Assembly (NCBI RefSeq): GCF_013359935.1
Contig: NZ_JABMCB010000201.1
Span: forward strand, 434,001 to 498,000
Reading direction: 5' to 3'
Length of the DNA: 64,000 nt
From: Paenibacillus xylanilyticus
Lineage (GTDB): Bacteria > Bacillota > Bacilli > Paenibacillales > Paenibacillaceae
The notes below the pieces were generated by a model. The model did not search any database. It was given only the letters and a program-made list of their open reading frames with translations, and was not told the DNA's origin. This document shows positions 1 through 8,611 of the stretch, in pieces (position 1 is the first letter of the stretch; each line of letters opens with the position of its first letter). The position numbers were made by a program, and so were the translations under genes.

Positions 1-770
1 ATGCCGATCTGGAACATCCGGATCTGGTCTCCCGCAAAGTACGCAAAGGAACTGCCAACATGGCTCAAGGTGCAGCCATGAGTCGTGATGAAGCAATCCA
101 GGCCATTCTTGCCGGGGCTGAGGTTGTGGCTGCTGAGGTTGCCAAGGGAACCAAGTTGTTCGTAACCGGGGAAATGGGAATCGGTAATACCACAGCGAGT
201 GCTGCGGTCATGTGTGCCTTAACCGGGACAGCACCTGCTTCAGCGGTTGGCCGCGGAACCGGTATCGACGATGCAGGTCTGCAGCGCAAGGCTGCCGTGG
301 TCAGCCGGGCACTGAGCGTGAATGCACCGGATGCAGACGATGCATTGGACGTGCTCGGCAAAGTGGGCGGATTGGAGATTGCCGGACTGACAGGTGTCAT
401 TCTCGCAGCTGCAGCCCATGGCTGCCCTGTTGTTGTGGATGGATTTATCTCCACTGCAGCGGCGCTGATTGCAAGACAGCTTGCTCCGGTCAGTGTGGAG
501 TATATGATCGCTTCCCATACTTCACATGAAAGTGGACATGCCGCACTTCTGCGCGAACTTGGACTCAAACCGATGCTGGATCTGGACATGCGGCTGGGTG
601 AGGGAACCGGAGGCGTGCTCAGCCTTCATTTAATTGATGCAGCTTGTCGTATATTGAACGAGATGGCCACATTCGCAAGTGCTGGCGTATCGGACGGCTC
701 GAATGAGACTGGACGTACGGATGACTCATCGACAGCTGCCTCGGAGGTTCGGGGAGAGGTATCTCCATGA
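1..770 (+). CDS. cobT: Nicotinate-nucleotide--dimethylbenzimidazole phosphoribosyltransferase CobT (5' truncated by window edge)
   Basis: Makes alpha-ribazole phosphate from nicotinate mononucleotide and dimethylbenzimidazole for the lower ligand of cobalamin. The reading frame is open from base 3, so the true start lies outside the window; about 255 residues are visible. The visible part begins in a region matching the family (KVRKGTANMAQG). It then shows GEMGIGNTTASAA, the SHTSHESGHAALL segment and, near the end, RLGEGTGG, whose Glu corresponds to the catalytic base of the family. After the conserved end there is a tail of about 25 Ser/Thr/Glu-rich residues that is probably not catalytic. 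The stop overlaps the start of cobU (ATGA), which implies translational coupling. Confidence 0.95.
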   Translation, partial: ADLEHPDLVSRKVRKGTANMAQGAAMSRDEAIQAILAGAEVVAAEVAKGTKLFVTGEMGIGNTTASAAVMCALTGTAPASAVGRGTGIDDAGLQRKAAVVSRALSVNAPDADDALDVLGKVGGLEIAGLTGVILAAAAHGCPVVVDGFISTAAALIARQLAPVSVEYMIASHTSHESGHAALLRELGLKPMLDLDMRLGEGTGGVLSLHLIDAACRILNEMATFASAGVSDGSNETGRTDDSSTAASEVRGEVSP

Positions 771-1327
771 GTGTGCTTGTAACGGGCGGGGCGAGGAGCG
801 GCAAAAGCTCCTTCGCCGAGCGTCTCTGCATGCAGCGTTCCTCCGAAGCCTGGTATGTGGCAACCGCGCAGGCATATGACGATGAGATGCGCGAGCGGAT
901 CCGCCTGCATCAGAACCAACGGGATGAAGCAGGGTACCTGTGGCACACGGTGGAGGAACCGCTGGCATTGTCTGAACTCATCACACGTATGGGAGAATCC
1001 CACACAGGAACGTCTGCTCCAACCATTTTGGTGGATTGTCTGACACTCTGGTTAACGAATGTACTGCTTACACATGAGCATGAGCCTGAACAGGTTGTTT
1101 TGGAACATATGAATGCACTGGTATCTGCCATAAAGTCCTATCCCGGACTGCTTGTACTGGTTACGAATGAAGTGGGTGACGGTATCGTACCTGAGTATGC
1201 ATTAGGCAGAAGGTATCGGGATCTGGCGGGGATATTGAATCAGCGGATCGCAGCCATTTGCCGCGAGGTGTTTCTAGTGACTGTAGGGATTGCCATTGAG
1301 CTGAAAAGTAAGGAGTATCGCTTATGA
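767..1327 (+). CDS. cobU: Adenosylcobinamide kinase / adenosylcobinamide-phosphate guanylyltransferase CobU
   Basis: Bifunctional enzyme of the nucleotide loop pathway: it phosphorylates adenosylcobinamide and transfers GMP to give AdoCbi-GDP. The 186-residue product has the P-loop GGARSGKSS at residues 7-15 and a following RIRLHQNQR segment. The His there fits the position of the guanylylated histidine in the family. Length is normal for CobU. The start codon overlaps the cobT stop and is preceded by a GAGAGG ribosome binding site inside cobT. The stop overlaps the cobS start in the same way, so cobT, cobU and cobS are read as one coupled unit. Confidence 0.95.
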   Translation: MSVLVTGGARSGKSSFAERLCMQRSSEAWYVATAQAYDDEMRERIRLHQNQRDEAGYLWHTVEEPLALSELITRMGESHTGTSAPTILVDCLTLWLTNVLLTHEHEPEQVVLEHMNALVSAIKSYPGLLVLVTNEVGDGIVPEYALGRRYRDLAGILNQRIAAICREVFLVTVGIAIELKSKEYRL

Positions 1328-2319
1328 GTATTGACGGAAACGACAGCCAGCATGACCGGGAGTACACGAACGGTGAGGACAACATGAATCAGGTGAATCA
1401 GGTGAATCAGGCTCCAGCTCATGATACAGGTAAGGTAGGTAGTCTTGATCAAAAACATGCGGCTGCGGCCGCTTTTCAATTTTTGTCCCGTTTCCCGGTA
1501 AAAATGCAGATCGACTTCGTCCCGCCATTGCTGCGGGAGAGCGTGGTGTATTACCCGCTGGTCGGGGCGGCTATAGGTTTATGTGTCTGGCTCAGTGGCG
1601 CGATTACAGGTGCACTGCTGCCATCGTTTCCGGCGGCCGTGTTGACCTTGACCCTGTGGGTATGGCTCACTGGCGGGCTGCATCTGGATGGCTGGATGGA
1701 TACAGCGGATGGTCTGCTCAGCTATCGTACCCGCGAGCGGATGCTGGAGATTATGAAAGACAGCCGCGTCGGAGCAATGGGCGTGATCGCCTGCGTGCTG
1801 CTGCTTATGATGAAAGCGGCATTAATCGCTGATTTTATTGCACATGGCAGCTGGCTGTATGGAGCACTGCTGATTTTGCCTATGATCTGGAGCCGCTGGT
1901 TCATGGTATACGCCATTTCGGCTTGGCCGAATGCCCGGGGAGACGATGGACTTGCAGTCCTGTTCAAGGGCCTTGGTGAACGAAAGGAAGTCCAGCGAGC
2001 ACGAAGCTCCGCGATTGGGTTGACGATCCTGGCGGCCGTCATTACACTTGCCGCCGTGTGGATCTTCGAGCCGGACACCAGCATGGTTGGAGAGCTGGCT
2101 ATAGAGAGTGGACTGGGGACATTACCTTGGTGGCTGTACCCTATTGCGGCTGTGATTTTTGTACCGCTGGCTGCCTATCTCATCGGCAGGTTCGTTGCCG
2201 GACGCATCAGCGAAAGGCTGGGCGGGCTTACAGGAGATACATACGGTGCAATGAATGAGCTGCTGGAAGCCGCACTGCTGACGGTGTTAAGTCTGCTGCA
2301 GGGATTGTTTTTGCTATAG
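1324..2319 (+). CDS. cobS: Adenosylcobinamide-GDP ribazoletransferase CobS (cobalamin synthase)
   Basis: Integral membrane enzyme that joins AdoCbi-GDP and alpha-ribazole phosphate in the last step of cobalamin assembly. The product is 331 residues, longer than the usual 250 or so, because about 40 hydrophilic residues precede the conserved AFQFLSRFPV. The family's Asp-rich motif LHLDGWMDTADG and the following KDSRVGAMG are present, and there are several hydrophobic membrane segments. The start at 1324 is supported by AAGGAG eight bases upstream and by the ATGA overlap with cobU. A second ATG at 1384 would remove about half of the extension and cannot be excluded. Confidence 0.93.
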   Translation: MSIDGNDSQHDREYTNGEDNMNQVNQVNQAPAHDTGKVGSLDQKHAAAAAFQFLSRFPVKMQIDFVPPLLRESVVYYPLVGAAIGLCVWLSGAITGALLPSFPAAVLTLTLWVWLTGGLHLDGWMDTADGLLSYRTRERMLEIMKDSRVGAMGVIACVLLLMMKAALIADFIAHGSWLYGALLILPMIWSRWFMVYAISAWPNARGDDGLAVLFKGLGERKEVQRARSSAIGLTILAAVITLAAVWIFEPDTSMVGELAIESGLGTLPWWLYPIAAVIFVPLAAYLIGRFVAGRISERLGGLTGDTYGAMNELLEAALLTVLSLLQGLFLL

Positions 2320-2378
2320 GGAACGAACGGAACGAGTATGTGGAGCATAACGCTGAGAGATGAGTGAGGTGAAGGAAC

Positions 2379-3962
2379 GTGCAGGATACGCCTGTAGGGC
2401 AAGCGGCAGTATTGATGCTGCAAGGCACGGCATCGGATGTGGGGAAGAGCGTCATTACAACGGCGCTATGCCGGATATTCAAGCAGGACGGCTTCAGACC
2501 TGCCCCGTTTAAATCACAGAATATGGCACTGAACTCCTACGTAACCGAAGATGGCAAGGAGATTGGCAGAGCTCAGGGAGCGCAGGCCGAAGCGTGCGGT
2601 ATTGAAGCGACAACGGATATGAACCCAATTTTGATCAAGCCTGTGCGGGATATGCACTCGCAGATTGTGGTGCACGGTGTGCCTTTTGCCCAGATGAGTG
2701 CTTCGGACTATCGTCAGCATTTCCTGCCGGAAGCCAAGAAGACAGTCATGGATGCGCTGAACCGGCTGCGCGAGACGTATGATATGGTGCTGATGGAAGG
2801 TGCAGGCAGTCCAGCCGAGATCAACCTGAAGGATCGGGACATCGTCAATATGAATCTGGCAGGCTGGGCGGATGCGCCAGTCATTCTCATCTCGGATATT
2901 GATCGCGGAGGTGTGTTTGCTTCCATTGTAGGTACACTTGAACTGTTGGAGCCGCATGAGGTCCAGCGTGTAAAAGGATTTATCATTAACAAATTCCGCG
3001 GCGATCTGTCCCTGCTGCAGCCTGGACTGGATTGGCTGGAAGAGCGGACAGGCATCCCCGTATTGGGTGTACTGCCTTACATAAGAGATATTCAAATTGA
3101 AGCCGAAGATTCCGTAGTGCTGGACTCCATGCGCCATGGTAAATTAGGGAAACAGGAGCTGGATCTTGCTGTTATTCGTTATCCGCGGATCTCGAATTTT
3201 ACGGATTTTGACTCGCTTTCCCGCGAACCGGATGTCAATGTGAGGTATGTGACTTCGCCGGAGGAACTGGGACAGCCGGATGCCATTTTGCTGCCGGGTA
3301 CGAAGGATACGATTGGTGATCTGGAATTCCTGAGAGCGTCGGGTCTGGAGCAGGCCATTGCCAGTCAGACCGAACGCGATCATGTGCAGCTTGTGGGCAT
3401 TTGCGGTGGATACCAGATGCTTGGGAAGCATCTGAAGGACCCATTTGCAGTGGAGGCCAATCAGGTTCAGGAAGCCCGAGGTCTGGGTTGGCTGCCGCTG
3501 TCTACGACTTTTCTGCAGCATAAGCAGACAGTAAGAGCTTCAGGGCGTGTACAGCAGCAGCATCCTATTCGTCTACATGGTGAGCGGGATTCAGTTGAAT
3601 TCATGCCTGTGAACGGGTACGAGATTCATATGGGCGTGACCGAATGTCATGATCCGAAGCAAGTGTCTGGACTGTTTGAGATCGCACATCCCGGTGGCCA
3701 GCCATTTCAGGAAGGATGGGGGACGGTAGATGGAAAAGTATGGGGAACCTACTTGCATGGTCTGTTTGAAAGTGACCAGTTTCGCCGTTCATGGCTTAAT
3801 GGCCTTCGGGAAAAGAAAGGACTCGTTCCGCTTCAGGAAACCTATAGTGCTCATGAACGGAAGGAAATGGAGTTTGACCGGGTAGCGGAATCTCTGCGCT
3901 CTGCACTGGACATGAAGCGGGTATACGAAATTATGGGTGTCCAGGCCCCGTATCAACCGTAA
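2379..3962 (+). CDS. cobQ: Cobyric acid synthase CobQ
   Basis: Glutamine-dependent amidation of adenosylcobyrinic acid a,c-diamide to cobyric acid. The 527-residue product starts at a GTG with a GAGGTGAAGGA ribosome binding site. The N-terminal ATP-binding half opens with MLQGTASDVGKS and contains the family's FRPAPFKSQNMALNSY. The C-terminal half is a class I glutamine amidotransferase-like domain with nucleophile Cys in GICGGYQMLG and the His in GTYLHGLFES. It lies 59 bases after cobS. In pathway order it acts before CobU, CobT and CobS, so the four genes cover the late pathway only; earlier corrin genes may lie upstream of the window. Confidence 0.96.
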   Translation: MQDTPVGQAAVLMLQGTASDVGKSVITTALCRIFKQDGFRPAPFKSQNMALNSYVTEDGKEIGRAQGAQAEACGIEATTDMNPILIKPVRDMHSQIVVHGVPFAQMSASDYRQHFLPEAKKTVMDALNRLRETYDMVLMEGAGSPAEINLKDRDIVNMNLAGWADAPVILISDIDRGGVFASIVGTLELLEPHEVQRVKGFIINKFRGDLSLLQPGLDWLEERTGIPVLGVLPYIRDIQIEAEDSVVLDSMRHGKLGKQELDLAVIRYPRISNFTDFDSLSREPDVNVRYVTSPEELGQPDAILLPGTKDTIGDLEFLRASGLEQAIASQTERDHVQLVGICGGYQMLGKHLKDPFAVEANQVQEARGLGWLPLSTTFLQHKQTVRASGRVQQQHPIRLHGERDSVEFMPVNGYEIHMGVTECHDPKQVSGLFEIAHPGGQPFQEGWGTVDGKVWGTYLHGLFESDQFRRSWLNGLREKKGLVPLQETYSAHERKEMEFDRVAESLRSALDMKRVYEIMGVQAPYQP

Positions 3963-4012
3963 ATGAAAGACGTATAGGGACGTACTATGACCGCAATTTT
4001 AATAAGTAACAG

Positions 4013-4073
4013 AATACCCCCATGTATAACCACAGTACCGGAAACCGGTATGCTGTTATGCATGGGGGTATTT
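4013..4073 (+). terminator. Rho-independent terminator after cobQ
   Basis: A long stem pairs AATACCCCCATG with CATGGGGGTATT, with a smaller ACCGG/CCGGT hairpin inside, followed by TTT. It ends the cob operon. Because the outer stem carries A and T runs at both ends, it may also serve the convergent chemotaxis gene. Confidence 0.75.
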
Positions 4074-4143
4074 GAATGCCTTTGGTTTAATTGTGGTTCA
4101 CATGTGGGAATGATGGTTTAATGTTATACCTGGCTGGCTTATT

Positions 4144-5844
4144 TTAATTGATTTTGAACTTCTTCATGGCAGACTGGAGCTCCATGGCTTGTTCATGCAG
4201 ATGGCGGACGGTATCCGAGTGGGAATCCATCTCACTCAGCTGATGCTCGGCAGTCGAAGCGATCTGCTGCATGCTTTCCCGCGATCTGGAGGTAATCTGT
4301 GCCGTTTCTTCAACGGATGCACTGACTTCCTCTGCACCTGCAGAGACTTCCTCTGTCGAAGCCGATACGGTCTGGATGGTCAGATTGACGTTTTGGATTA
4401 ATTCGTTAAGCTGCTGGAAAGCTGTTCCTGCCTGCTGAACCACATGGGTACCTGACCCAATTTCCTCTGTTACCCGGTTCATGGCACTCACCGAACGTTC
4501 AGCATCCTCACGAATGGTTCCGAGATAATCGGCAATTTCCTCCGTAGCTGTCTTGGATTGCTCCGCCAGTTTGCGTACTTCACCTGCTACAACAGCAAAC
4601 CCGCGGCCATGCTCCCCAGCACGTGCTGCTTCAATGGAAGCATTAAGTGACAGCATGTTGATCTGTTTTGTGATCTCAAAAATGGATGTAACAATGGTTC
4701 CTATCGCGATCGAACGTTCGTTCATCGTTTCAACATAACGCAGCGACTCGCTTGCGGTCTGACCAACGCGTTCCATCTGTTGAACAGCATCCTGCGCCAG
4801 ACGGTTACCGTTGACGGCTTCATTCGCTGCTTCACCGATCTGTTCCGATACTTCGGCAGAGGAAGAAGCGATATGCATAATGCCCTGTGTAATTTCTTCC
4901 ATAGCGCGTGCATTCTCGGCAGCGCTCGACGCGATGGTTATACTGCCTTTCTCGGCGTCTTCCGCAGAGCGGCTGGAGTTTTTGACCATACCGGACATCG
5001 ACTCAACCCGTTTTAACAGATCATCGGAGCCTTCAACCACTTCATTGGAGGTGGACAATGCGCGGCTGATCATTTCTTTCAAATTGAGGGTCATGCTCTG
5101 GAAACTTGCTGCGAGTTGTGCGATCTCGTCCTTACCCTTAATCTGAAGTTCGGCAGTCAGATCGCCTTGGGAAATCTTTTTACTATGTTGTACAAGCTGG
5201 ATGATTGGTTTGGTTACTCTTTTGATCATGCTGGTGGAGATGAGCCAGCCAAGCACAAAGACCAATGCTGTGATACCCAGGCATAACCAGAAGATCTGGA
5301 CATTTTTATCCTGAATAAACTGGGCATCCATACTTACGGCCATGATCATGTTACTGCCAGCGATCGGAATAAAGGCTGCTTTATGTACGCCGAAGGAATC
5401 GGAATAGACTTCACTGATGACCATTTCTTTTGTCTCGACAGCCGTATTCATCGCGGACTGGACACTGATTTCATCTCCGGCCAACATTTCTGAGGCAGCA
5501 TTCGCAATGACAACGGTGGCTTTACCTTCCTCGATGGATACAACGTAAGACGCATCGAGATTATGTTCTTTTGCTTTTTCAGCCAAATAGGATTCGACAG
5601 TCAGTGCGGCACCTTCAGCACCTGCCCCGCCACTTTGCACCTGCAAGATCTTGGAGGCTGAAATGTTTTTGTATATATCCTGAATAGACGTGTTTAGGAC
5701 TTTGTCGAACTGCGGGAGCACGTAACTCTGCATGATATTCATGGACACAGCATAGAAACTGATACTAAACAACAGGGAGGCCACCAGCAGAACGAGGAAC
5801 AGCGTGCCTCTGATTTTGCCGGCCACCGTACGATTACGAAACAT
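4144..5844 (-). CDS. Methyl-accepting chemotaxis protein
   Basis: Membrane chemoreceptor that signals to CheA/CheW. It has 566 residues. TM1 lies at about 13-34, an extracellular sensing region of about 150 residues follows, and TM2 lies at about 184-205 (IFWLCLGITALVFVLGW). A HAMP linker then leads into a long coiled-coil signalling domain. The highly conserved hairpin tip is present (NASIEAARAGEHGRGFAVVA), followed by EVRKLAEQS. The extracellular part is about the size of a single Cache-like module, but I cannot name its ligand. An AAAGGA ribosome binding site precedes the ATG. It stands alone, convergent with the cob operon and divergent from the cystine transporter. Confidence 0.93.
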   Translation of the reverse strand: MFRNRTVAGKIRGTLFLVLLVASLLFSISFYAVSMNIMQSYVLPQFDKVLNTSIQDIYKNISASKILQVQSGGAGAEGAALTVESYLAEKAKEHNLDASYVVSIEEGKATVVIANAASEMLAGDEISVQSAMNTAVETKEMVISEVYSDSFGVHKAAFIPIAGSNMIMAVSMDAQFIQDKNVQIFWLCLGITALVFVLGWLISTSMIKRVTKPIIQLVQHSKKISQGDLTAELQIKGKDEIAQLAASFQSMTLNLKEMISRALSTSNEVVEGSDDLLKRVESMSGMVKNSSRSAEDAEKGSITIASSAAENARAMEEITQGIMHIASSSAEVSEQIGEAANEAVNGNRLAQDAVQQMERVGQTASESLRYVETMNERSIAIGTIVTSIFEITKQINMLSLNASIEAARAGEHGRGFAVVAGEVRKLAEQSKTATEEIADYLGTIREDAERSVSAMNRVTEEIGSGTHVVQQAGTAFQQLNELIQNVNLTIQTVSASTEEVSAGAEEVSASVEETAQITSRSRESMQQIASTAEHQLSEMDSHSDTVRHLHEQAMELQSAMKKFKIN

Positions 5845-6177
5845 AGGATCATCCTTTCACGTCATGTTCATTAACATTTGTCGCTTTTCCGTCCCTTAAG
5901 ACTATGTACCAACGAAGAAAGGCCTAATTTTCACGTTGAGAAATCTTGGGAATAAGCGGATATACCTATATTACAAAATTAACCGGGGGTTGAATACAAT
6001 AATTTTCATTAAACGGTGAATTTTTTTCAGAAATCCATGAATTTATTACATGCTTATTACATAATATCAATTAATACCTACCAGAATAGTTTGTTATATG
6101 ATATATTGTTCAATATCGCTTCAAGCGAGTAGAAAAACCGATCTATCGGTATGCACATTTTGAGGAGGATTTACGAA
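5845..6177. other. Divergent intergenic region, AT-rich, promoters expected
   Basis: This 333-base region separates the chemoreceptor and the cystine symporter, which are transcribed away from each other. The right half is AT-rich and has -10-like TATATGAT / GATATATT sequences near 6098-6112. I cannot assign a clear -35 element, a sigma-D site for the receptor, or a CymR/S-box type element for the transporter. No RNA structure or ORF is convincing. Confidence 0.35.
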
Positions 6178-7575
6178 ATGGATACTTTTCTAGTCATTCT
6201 GAACGTAGTGATTATGCTCGTTCTTCTTGGCGTCCTGTATTGGATGCAAAAGAAACATATTTCCTTTACGAAGCGAGTATTCGCGGGTCTGGGAATCGGG
6301 GTTGTGTACGGCGTCATTCTTCAACTGATTTACTCTTCTAATTCCGACATTGTTACCAAGTCTGTTGATTGGTTTAATCTTGTCGGTTCGGGATATGTTC
6401 GATTGTTACAGATGGTCGTAATTCCACTGATCATGGTTTCCATTATTTCGGCTATCATGAATTTGAAAGGCAAGCAAAACCTCGGCAAAATGAGCTTTTC
6501 CATCATTGCGATTTTGCTCATTACGACTGCCATTGCCGCAAGTGTAAGTATCGTAACAAGTCTGAGCTTCAACCTGACTTCGATTGAGATCGAAGGTGGA
6601 GACAGAGAGCTCGCACAGGTACAGAAGGTCGAGGAACGTCTCGTTGATGTACAGGATCAGACGATTCCTCAGCAGGTGCTGGAATTTATTCCTTCGAATC
6701 CATTTGCAGACATGACCGGGGAACGCCGTTCGTCCACACTTGCTGTCGTTATATTCTCGGCGTTTATCGGTGTAGCAGTCCTTGGACTGGATCGCAAAAA
6801 GCCACAGCAGGCTGAAACATTCCGAAGCATGGTGAATGCGGTATATGCTGTAGTCATGCGGATTGTAACGTTGGTGCTCAGGCTGACGCCATATGGTATT
6901 CTGGCGCTCATTACGAAAGTAACGGCGACAACGAATCCGGAAGAGATCCTGAAGCTGATCAAGTTCGTCATTGCTTCCTACGTTGCGTTGATTGTGATGT
7001 TTATCATCCACCTGATTATTATCGCACTGTTTGGTTTCAATCCGCTGACGTATGTGAAAAAGGTTTTGCCAACGCTGGTATTTGCCTTCACTTCCCGTTC
7101 AAGTGCGGCTACAATCCCGCTTAACGTGGAGACACAGACGAAGAAACTTGGCGTATCGGATGGTATTGCGAACCTGTCGGCAAGCTTTGGGGCTACTATT
7201 GGTCAAAACGGCTGCGCCGGGATCTATCCGGCCATGCTGGCGGTCATGATTGCTCCTACGGTCGGCATCGATCCGATGAGCTGGGATTTCATCATTACCC
7301 TGATCCTGGTTGTCATGATCAGTTCCTTCGGTGTAGCTGGTGTAGGTGGCGGGGCAACCTTCGCTTCCCTGATCGTGTTGTCCACGATGAATCTGCCGGT
7401 TGCACTGGTAGGCCTGCTGATCTCGGTTGAGCCGCTGATCGACATGGGTCGTACGGCGCTGAACGTGAACGATTCAATGACGGCTGGTCTCGTATCCAGT
7501 AAAATTCTGAAAGAGAATGATCAGGATACATTCAATGATCAAAGCCGTGATCTGGATTCTGCGGTTCAAGCGTAA
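6178..7575 (+). CDS. tcyP: L-cystine symporter TcyP-like (dicarboxylate/amino acid:cation symporter family)
   Basis: Predicted sodium- or proton-coupled uptake of L-cystine, a sulfur source. It has 465 residues from the ATG at 6178, which has GAGGAGG nine bases upstream; an in-frame ATG at 6151 lacks this support. The protein has about eight to nine membrane segments. The symporter core signatures are SRSSAATIPLNVE, GATIGQNGCAGIYPAMLAV and the C-terminal GRTALNVNDSM, which fit TcyP of Bacillus better than glutamate carriers. It is a single-gene unit followed by a strong terminator. Substrate assignment rests on overall resemblance to TcyP, so another amino acid remains possible. Confidence 0.88.
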   Translation: MDTFLVILNVVIMLVLLGVLYWMQKKHISFTKRVFAGLGIGVVYGVILQLIYSSNSDIVTKSVDWFNLVGSGYVRLLQMVVIPLIMVSIISAIMNLKGKQNLGKMSFSIIAILLITTAIAASVSIVTSLSFNLTSIEIEGGDRELAQVQKVEERLVDVQDQTIPQQVLEFIPSNPFADMTGERRSSTLAVVIFSAFIGVAVLGLDRKKPQQAETFRSMVNAVYAVVMRIVTLVLRLTPYGILALITKVTATTNPEEILKLIKFVIASYVALIVMFIIHLIIIALFGFNPLTYVKKVLPTLVFAFTSRSSAATIPLNVETQTKKLGVSDGIANLSASFGATIGQNGCAGIYPAMLAVMIAPTVGIDPMSWDFIITLILVVMISSFGVAGVGGGATFASLIVLSTMNLPVALVGLLISVEPLIDMGRTALNVNDSMTAGLVSSKILKENDQDTFNDQSRDLDSAVQA

Positions 7576-7625
7576 CCCGGAATCAAATAAGCATATGGCT
7601 TATGAGCAGCAACAAGCCAGAATTA

Positions 7626-7661
7626 GCCGCCCTACGGGTTAACCCGTAGGGCGGCTTTTTG
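7626..7661 (+). terminator. Rho-independent terminator after tcyP
   Basis: A near-perfect 15-bp stem (GCCGCCCTACGGGTT with AACCCGTAGGGCGGC), essentially without a loop, is followed by TTTTTG. It ends the cystine symporter transcript. Confidence 0.9.
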
Positions 7662-7745
7662 TATAAGACCAACAGATTGACGTTATTTAGTGCTGTTCAA
7701 AGGAAGGGAAATGTGATAGAGTATTCATGTTTTGGCCCGGTGCCA

Positions 7746-7788
7746 GACCGCGGTTCGTAACCATCCCGCGTAATCAAAACTAGGAAGG
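7746..7788 (+). promoter_or_regulatory. preQ1-I riboswitch controlling translation
   Basis: A short P1 stem (CGCG ... CGCG) encloses the conserved GGTTC and CC/CCC loop residues. It is followed by a linker and the A-rich tail AAAACTAGGAAGG, matching the compact class I preQ1 aptamer. The end of the tail, AGGAAGG, is also the ribosome binding site of the next gene. Ligand binding would therefore hide the site and lower translation. The downstream gene is a queuosine-precursor transporter, the kind of gene such riboswitches usually control. The call comes from motif matching by eye. Confidence 0.8.
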
Positions 7789-7796
7789 CAGTGTAT

Positions 7797-8486
7797 GTGT
7801 TTATGTTTAATTTGGGTTGGGGAGCGCTTTTCGTTCTCGTAACGTATGGTTTTTTCCTATTGTGTTACCGCCTGTTCGGTAAAAAGGGTCTGTATGCCTG
7901 GATCGGTGTGGCTACGGTGATAGCCAACATTCAGGTGACCAAAACGATAGATATTATGGGGATCGTACTGACGCTCGGCAACACGATGTATGTCAGCATG
8001 TATCTGACCAGTGATCTTCTCAATGAGAAGTACGGATCGGGTGAAGCGCGGAAGGCCGTATGGTTCGGATTTTTCACGCTGATCATGACGACGGTATTGA
8101 TGCAGATGGTCATATTCTTTGAACCGGCACCAACGGACTTTGCTCAGGATTCCATGAAAACGTTGTTCGGTCTGCTGCCACGTCTGGCACTCGGAAGTCT
8201 GACAGCTTATTTCATTAGCCAATTCCTGGATGTGCGACTGTTCAGCATGCTGCGGAAGATGGCACCTGGACGCAATCAGTTATGGATCCGCACGAACGGC
8301 AGCTCGATCGTCAGTTCCTTTGTGGATACATTGGTGTTCTGCACGATTGCATTTGCTTTCATCTATCCATGGGATGTCTGGCTCGAAATCTTCCTGACAA
8401 CGTACATTATCAAATTCGTGTTGACCGCGGTGGGTACGCCGTTTCTGTATGCAGCGCGCAATTTTAAAATCAAGGATGAAGCCTAG
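7797..8486 (+). CDS. Queuosine precursor transporter (YhhQ/VUT family)
   Basis: Membrane protein for uptake of preQ0/preQ1-type precursors used to make the tRNA base queuosine. It has about 229 residues with six hydrophobic segments. Family features include the NIQVTKTIDIMG segment, the SDLLNEKYG motif and the later NGSSIVSSFVDT. The start is uncertain: GTG at 7791 is only two bases from AGGAAGG, GTG at 7797 has good spacing of eight, and ATG at 7803 is also possible. The preQ1-I riboswitch directly upstream supports the function independently of the protein sequence. Confidence 0.9.
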   Translation: MFMFNLGWGALFVLVTYGFFLLCYRLFGKKGLYAWIGVATVIANIQVTKTIDIMGIVLTLGNTMYVSMYLTSDLLNEKYGSGEARKAVWFGFFTLIMTTVLMQMVIFFEPAPTDFAQDSMKTLFGLLPRLALGSLTAYFISQFLDVRLFSMLRKMAPGRNQLWIRTNGSSIVSSFVDTLVFCTIAFAFIYPWDVWLEIFLTTYIIKFVLTAVGTPFLYAARNFKIKDEA

Positions 8487-8547
8487 TCAGGTTTAGTCTG
8501 CATTCGTAATCATAAGCAGTTGACTGCAATAAAAAAGCTTGATAACG

Positions 8548-8593
8548 AAAATGACCCGCACAGCCACATGTTATGGCTAAGCGGGTCATTTTT
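8548..8593. terminator. Bidirectional terminator between convergent genes
   Basis: A 12-bp stem AAATGACCCGC / GCGGGTCATTT has A-rich and T-rich flanks, so it can act on both strands. It contains a small internal AGCC/GGCT stem. It lies between the queuosine-precursor transporter and the convergent M24 peptidase. Confidence 0.85.
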
Positions 8594-8611
8594 AATTTCA
8601 TACATGTAAGA

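Noticed and set aside
6151..6177. Earlier ATG for the cystine symporter
   Set aside because: The strong GAGGAGG site lies after it and before the ATG at 6178.
5845..6177. Possible sulfur-responsive S-box or CymR operator upstream of the cystine symporter
   Set aside because: No S-box core or convincing operator could be identified by eye.
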